64,000 nucleotides of DNA from Deltaproteobacteria bacterium (GTDB lineage: Bacteria; Desulfobacterota; DSM-4660; Desulfatiglandales; Desulfatiglandaceae): positions 20,157 through 84,156 of the forward strand of contig JAFDIS010000004.1 of NCBI GenBank assembly GCA_019307945.1, in the 5' to 3' direction. The translations under genes were made by a program, and so were the position numbers. The notes below the pieces were generated by a model. That model did not search any database and was not told the DNA's origin. It worked only from the letters and a program-made list of their open reading frames with translations. Positions 63,867-64,000 of the stretch are shown in pieces; positions within the stretch are counted from its first letter, which is position 1; the number at the start of each line of letters is the position of its first letter.

Positions 63867-63925
63867 TCAAAATTGGGCCGACCTCACCACGGTGATTTTA
63901 TTCTAATGTCGCAAGGGGAGGACAC

Positions 63926-64000
63926 ATGAGTTTTGAGTCATGCGCAAATAGTCAAAGACCAAGCGCACATTGCAAGAGAGTTGCCGCATTTTTTGTGCGA
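63926..64000 (+). CDS. start of an unidentified gene cut by window end
   Basis: ATG at 63926 opens a frame of 25 codons running off the window (MSFESCANSQRPSAHCKRV...). AGGGGAGGA lies 4-6 bases upstream, a strong ribosome site. It is divergent from thiC. Too short to identify. Confidence 0.4.
   Translation, partial: MSFESCANSQRPSAHCKRVAAFFVR

Overview
The window is 64 kb of a high-GC chromosome from an anaerobic deltaproteobacterium (Desulfobacterota, sulfate reducer or syntroph type). This is inferred from gene content: a benzoyl-CoA/2-hydroxyacyl-CoA dehydratase activase-like gene pair, a TauE-type exporter with a signal peptide, DUF4416 and DUF3786 proteins, tandem b/b' ATP synthase subunits behind a bactofilin, paired PilT ATPases, and LPS heptose genes. 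I see no rRNA, tRNA, IS element, prophage or CRISPR array. The region is a dense housekeeping backbone with many 1-14 bp gene overlaps.

Layout. 0-5 kb: a truncated GHMP (heptose-type) sugar kinase, a small secreted protein, and a minus-strand type IV pilus retraction operon (pilT, pilU-like ATPase, zinc-ribbon/pseudo-receiver protein, small protein). 5-14 kb: a probable small RNA or attenuated leader with its own promoter and terminator, then panB-panE, an MFS exporter, a 74-aa protein and trmJ. Facing these is an operon of DUF3786, purE, a YrdC/Sua5 protein and a PLP-dependent aspartate decarboxylase (PanP), which would supply beta-alanine for the same pantothenate pathway as PanB and PanE. 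14-19 kb: an Smr protein, a degenerate YchF-like GTPase, argC and a GAF-domain PilB/GspE ATPase. 19-26 kb: tatD-maf, rlmB, remA-gmk, yicC, DUF4416 and the heptose kinase gene. 25-30 kb: trkA-trkH potassium uptake, the TauE exporter and a small coiled-coil membrane protein.

30-45 kb, nearly all minus strand: a TPR-containing M48 protease, RNase G/E, a two-gene dehydratase-activase system, a radical SAM enzyme, DNA polymerase I, RNase Y, a structured intergenic region at the usual site of 6S RNA, and zapA-zapB. 45-57 kb: F1Fo ATP synthase genes (b', b, delta, alpha, gamma, beta, epsilon; a and c are not here) with a clear promoter and terminator, a bactofilin, and the cell-shape cluster mreB-mreC-mreD-mrdA-rodA. 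57-62 kb: the conserved rpmH-rnpA-yidD-yidC-jag-mnmE cluster, without dnaA beside it. 62-64 kb: a short-form thiC (or the related bzaF) with a long structured leader, and the first codons of a divergent gene at the edge.

No large undescribed system is evident. The observations most worth testing are the promoter-to-terminator transcript upstream of panB, the ThiC/BzaF ambiguity with no recognisable TPP element, the YchF-like protein lacking its switch II motif, the zinc-ribbon/pseudo-receiver protein in the pilT operon, the small membrane protein with an EMC3/Oxa1-like layout after tauE, and the zapA-rny intergenic region.
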